This document shows, piece by piece, positions 61,509 to 64,000 of a stretch of 64,000 bases of DNA. Made by a program: the position numbers and the translations under genes. The notes beneath the pieces are model-generated. The model worked only from the letters and a program-made list of their open reading frames with translations, was not told where the DNA came from and did not search any database. Location: assembly GCA_028289195.1 (NCBI GenBank), contig JANQQR010000023.1:310001-374000 (forward strand), given 5' to 3'. The first letter of the stretch is position 1. The number at the start of each line of letters is the position of its first letter. This stretch comes from Phycisphaerales bacterium. GTDB lineage: Bacteria; Planctomycetota; Phycisphaerae; Phycisphaerales; UBA1924.

Positions 61509-62231
61509 ATGAGCAGCGAAGACGAATCAGGGTCAACAAAGGTGCAGGTCAACTTCGGCCGGGCGTTCCCGGTGTTCCCGCTCGACGGCGTGGTGCTCCT
61601 GCCCCACGCCCTGCTGCGCCTGTTCATCTTCGAGCCCCGCTACCGCCGGATGGTCGAGCACGTGCTCGATTCCAACGGCCAGATCGCCATGGCTGTCTTC
61701 GACGGGCGGGAGTGGAAAGACGGGTACCAGGGCTCCCCGCCCATCAAGCCGAACGTGTGCGTCGGACAGATCGTCCAGCACGAGCGCCTGCCCGACGACA
61801 ACTACCGCATCATGCTCCAGGGGGTCTGCCGCGCGAGGATCCTCCACGAGGAACTGCCGGACGAGGAGCGGCTCTTCCGCTCGGCGGCGCTCGAGCCCGT
61901 AGAGACCGCCGAGGCGGACGACGACGAGCTGTTCCTGCTCCGCGACGGCGTGCTCACGCGCCTGGGCGAGGAGCCCCTGAGCGAGCTCGCCAGCGTGCGC
62001 GCTGTAGAGAGAGAGTTGCAGAGCCGAGACATCCCCACCGCCGCGCTGCTCGAGGTGCTCACGCTGAGCGTGCTCAACGACAAGACACTGCAGTACCGCC
62101 TGCTCGCCGAAGGCGACATCTACCGGCGGGGAGAGATCGTCGAGCACGAGCTCACGAGGCTGGGGCGCCTGCTGACGGCAGCCGCCAAGCAGCACGACCC
62201 CGAGGCGCCCGACGGCGTCACGTGGAACTGA
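61509..62231 (+). CDS. Lon N-terminal substrate-binding (LON) domain protein
   Basis: 240 aa. The LON domain covers about residues 15-215: FPVFPLDGVVLLPHALLRLFIFEPRYRRMVEHVLDSNGQIAMAVF, VCVGQIVQHERLPDDNYRIMLQGVCRARI and a helical end (LTRLGRLLTAAAK). The AAA+ and protease parts of Lon are absent, as in many standalone LON-domain proteins. Such proteins are thought to bind hydrophobic peptides; the function is otherwise unknown. Likely co-transcribed with the YhaM-like gene. Confidence 0.92.
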   Translation: MSSEDESGSTKVQVNFGRAFPVFPLDGVVLLPHALLRLFIFEPRYRRMVEHVLDSNGQIAMAVFDGREWKDGYQGSPPIKPNVCVGQIVQHERLPDDNYRIMLQGVCRARILHEELPDEERLFRSAALEPVETAEADDDELFLLRDGVLTRLGEEPLSELASVRAVERELQSRDIPTAALLEVLTLSVLNDKTLQYRLLAEGDIYRRGEIVEHELTRLGRLLTAAAKQHDPEAPDGVTWN

Positions 62232-62258
62232 CCCGCCCGTCCGTGGCTCGGCTCGCTC

Positions 62259-64000
62259 TTACGGGCATGTACCCAGCCAGTTCTCGAGCGCGGATGTGAT
62301 ATCCCCGAAGTCGACGACGCCGTCGCCGTTGCCGTCGCCCGGCCCGGTGGCCGGCGAGTAGTCCGCGAGCCAGTTGTTGAGGACCTCGGTGATGTCGCCG
62401 AAGTTGACGACTTCGTCGCCGTTTGCGTCTCCGGGGCAGGATGTCAGGTCGATGACCGCCGTCGAGTTGAATTCGAGGATGTCGTCCTCGGTGAACTCGA
62501 CCGGGAGACGAGCGGGATCTCGCGCGACGCCGTCGTCGAACTGAGAATCGCCTCCCAGGTGGTAGTAGAGCCGATCCCAATCCGTTGCGGCTTCCAGCGT
62601 CTGACCCGGCGAGGCGGTGACGCTCAGCCGGAAGCGGTTGATATCACGCTGGACGGTCATCAGCTCGATGCCGTTCATCTGGTTCCAGTCCACCTGGGCG
62701 CTGTCGGCGGCAACCATCGTGCGCACCGGCGTCATCCCGTCTGGCGCCGAATTGAAGACCATGGTTCGATCGCCTGGGCCGTCGACGCCGAGAGTCTCTT
62801 CAAGTGCGCTCTCGTCGAGCGGGCTCCCCACCTCTCTGGCGTAGTCCAGCTTCCATGCACTCTCGATCCCGGTCCACGGGCACTGGAACGTGTAGTTCAT
62901 CACCGAGAAGTAGTTGGGCTTGTAGAGGATATTGTCGACGGCGCCGTGCCTGAGGCCGAGGGTGTGCCCGAGTTCGTGCATGAACGTCCCCGAGAGGGCC
63001 AGCGAGGTGTTCGGCGTAAAGCTGCTGGACCAGCCCGACACCGTGCCCGCCGCGACGAGGAAGTCGTTGCCGGGGAGTTCCGCGTACCCGCTGATGTTCT
63101 TGCCGTTGGAGATGCAATCATCCGCCCAGAGGCAGTACCGGAACACCCTGAGCTTCGCCTCACGGAGGTCGTCCCAGATGTCGGTCTGCGCTCTCTCGGT
63201 CGGTGTGCCGAAGAACGCCGGCTTGAGCGTGTCGAGAGCGCTGAGCGCCGTCGATGAGATCGCCGGCAGATTCGTCTCGTCAACGATGACGTGGAGCGTG
63301 ACGCCCGCCGAGCCGTCCGGGTTGTCGACCATGTCAGCCGGGGCGGCCGCGAACGCGGCGATCACCCTCTCGATGGCCGGTACGTCGACCGGGAAGCCGG
63401 CCATCGCGTCGAGTTCGACGAACAGGTCCTTCTTGCGGTAGTTGGCGCCCATCAAGGGGAGGTTGAGATCGGGGATGTCGTCGCCGTCGACGTCGATGCC
63501 GTTCTTCTCCCAGTCATCGAGAAGGCCGTCCTTGTCCTCGTCGCCGAGATTGAACTCAAACTCGAAGCTGCCCAGAGCGCCGACTACCTCGGAAGCGAAC
63601 GCACTGGCGGTTCCCGTGAGATTCACGCTGAGCGTGAACTGTGTTCCCGCCTTGATGCTGTCGGTTATGAAGAACACCAGCGGCTCTGTGTCGACCTCCG
63701 CGTCCGCGTCATCGAGGTAGAACAGCATCGTGCCGTCGGGCCGGGTGCCCGTCAGCGAGTACCTCGCCACGCAGAATCCATCGTTCGAGTTCTCTGCCGA
63801 GAACGTCCCGGAGAACGCGAAGTCCGCGTCGACCGGAACCGTGAAGTCGATCGAGATGAGCGACACCGCCTGCACGAACCCGGCATCGAAACCGGGGCCG
63901 CCCTGCGCTTCGACCTCCACGAACCCCTCGCCCTCGATCGCGAACGTCGAGATCTGTGAGTCCTGGAACGCGGCGCCGAGAGCACCGGCGCCGGTGCTCC
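62259..64000 (-). CDS. Secreted metzincin-type metallopeptidase with dockerin repeats, 5' end outside the window
   Basis: The frame is open from the stop at 62259 to the right edge (about 580 codons), so the N-terminus is missing. The zinc site HELGHTLGLRH (codons 62978 back to 62946) is the metzincin-type HExxHxxGxxH, and a downstream Met-turn candidate is SVMNYTF. A DEDKDGLLDDWEKNGIDVDGDDIPDLNLP calcium-binding block precedes it. The C-terminus carries two dockerin-type repeats (DANGDEVVNFGD, then DGNGDGVVDFGD), ending WLGTCP, like the other dockerin protein in this window. Probably an exported protease anchored at or released from the surface. Confidence 0.88.
   Translation of the reverse strand, partial: STGAGALGAAFQDSQISTFAIEGEGFVEVEAQGGPGFDAGFVQAVSLISIDFTVPVDADFAFSGTFSAENSNDGFCVARYSLTGTRPDGTMLFYLDDADAEVDTEPLVFFITDSIKAGTQFTLSVNLTGTASAFASEVVGALGSFEFEFNLGDEDKDGLLDDWEKNGIDVDGDDIPDLNLPLMGANYRKKDLFVELDAMAGFPVDVPAIERVIAAFAAAPADMVDNPDGSAGVTLHVIVDETNLPAISSTALSALDTLKPAFFGTPTERAQTDIWDDLREAKLRVFRYCLWADDCISNGKNISGYAELPGNDFLVAAGTVSGWSSSFTPNTSLALSGTFMHELGHTLGLRHGAVDNILYKPNYFSVMNYTFQCPWTGIESAWKLDYAREVGSPLDESALEETLGVDGPGDRTMVFNSAPDGMTPVRTMVAADSAQVDWNQMNGIELMTVQRDINRFRLSVTASPGQTLEAATDWDRLYYHLGGDSQFDDGVARDPARLPVEFTEDDILEFNSTAVIDLTSCPGDANGDEVVNFGDITEVLNNWLADYSPATGPGDGNGDGVVDFGDITSALENWLGTCP

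Overview
The window is high-GC DNA (roughly two-thirds G+C) from what looks like a member of the Planctomycetota, most likely the Phycisphaerae/Phycisphaerales. This lineage call is inferred from content: three secreted proteins end in a PEP-CTERM-like hydrophobic stretch plus an RRRR tail, two large secreted proteins end in paired dockerin-type repeats, there are Asp-box (BNR) exoproteins and a fibro-slime protein, and the ribosomal str cluster is reduced to rpsL and rpsG. No mobile element, prophage, CRISPR array or rRNA operon was seen.

Layout. 1-5.9 kb: a partial RND-efflux adaptor (left edge), a DUF481 outer-membrane protein with a secreted D-2-hydroxyacid dehydrogenase, a parallel beta-helix protein and a ChaA-type Ca2+/H+ antiporter. 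6-12.4 kb: tRNA-Ser(UGA), a giant Asp-box protein, a deiodinase-like SELENOPROTEIN read through an in-frame TGA, a PEP-CTERM-like protein, and a membrane protein overlapping an SRPBCC protein tail to tail. 12.5-17.6 kb: small redox and stress genes (DCC-type thiol oxidoreductase, cupin, a translationally coupled apaG-osmC-GNAT operon, YceI, a LEA14-like lipoprotein, MsrA). 18-25.4 kb: PAS-LuxR regulator, methyltransferase, SYLF lipoprotein, a second SELENOPROTEIN (peroxiredoxin-like), fibro-slime protein, RNHCP zinc-ribbon protein, secreted M20 peptidase and a frameshifted NTF2-like lipoprotein. 25.4-32 kb: coaE, rho (with a Q/N-rich, K/R-rich disordered N-terminus), Tat-exported VOC protein, MscS channel, secreted SDR and lipase. 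32-37.3 kb: Asp-box/dockerin lipoprotein, PEP-CTERM-like protein, a structured intergenic RNA ending in a terminator, and a zinc alcohol dehydrogenase. 37.3-43 kb: a tight six-gene minus-strand operon (FemAB/BioF2-like acyltransferase, formyltransferase, two PhyH dioxygenases, DegT aminotransferase, GT2 glycosyltransferase) that looks like a modified-sugar or surface-glycan pathway. 43.4-47 kb: DUF4105 protein, tmRNA, rpsG, rpsL, and an exported protein built of sixteen 11-residue repeats plus an EF-hand. 47.3-57.7 kb: degenerate-YHS protein, Na/Pi cotransporter, a coupled helical-repeat/HD-GYP pair, glmS, DUF2950 and DUF3300. 57.9-64 kb: rarA, a small membrane protein, a PEP-CTERM-like protein with a palindromic operator, a YhaM-like OB/HD nuclease, a Lon-N domain protein, and a metzincin-type metallopeptidase with dockerin repeats cut by the right edge.

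Most striking: (1) two independent UGA-interrupted thioredoxin-fold genes, each with a bacterial SECIS-like hairpin with a GG-containing loop in the right place; (2) a ~200-nt candidate structured RNA with a terminator and a repeated GTCTCAT element that could form an alternative antiterminator ahead of an alcohol dehydrogenase; (3) an uninterrupted hendecad-repeat exoprotein; (4) the two-PhyH glycan-type operon; (5) NAD(P)-dependent Rossmann enzymes that carry signal peptides.
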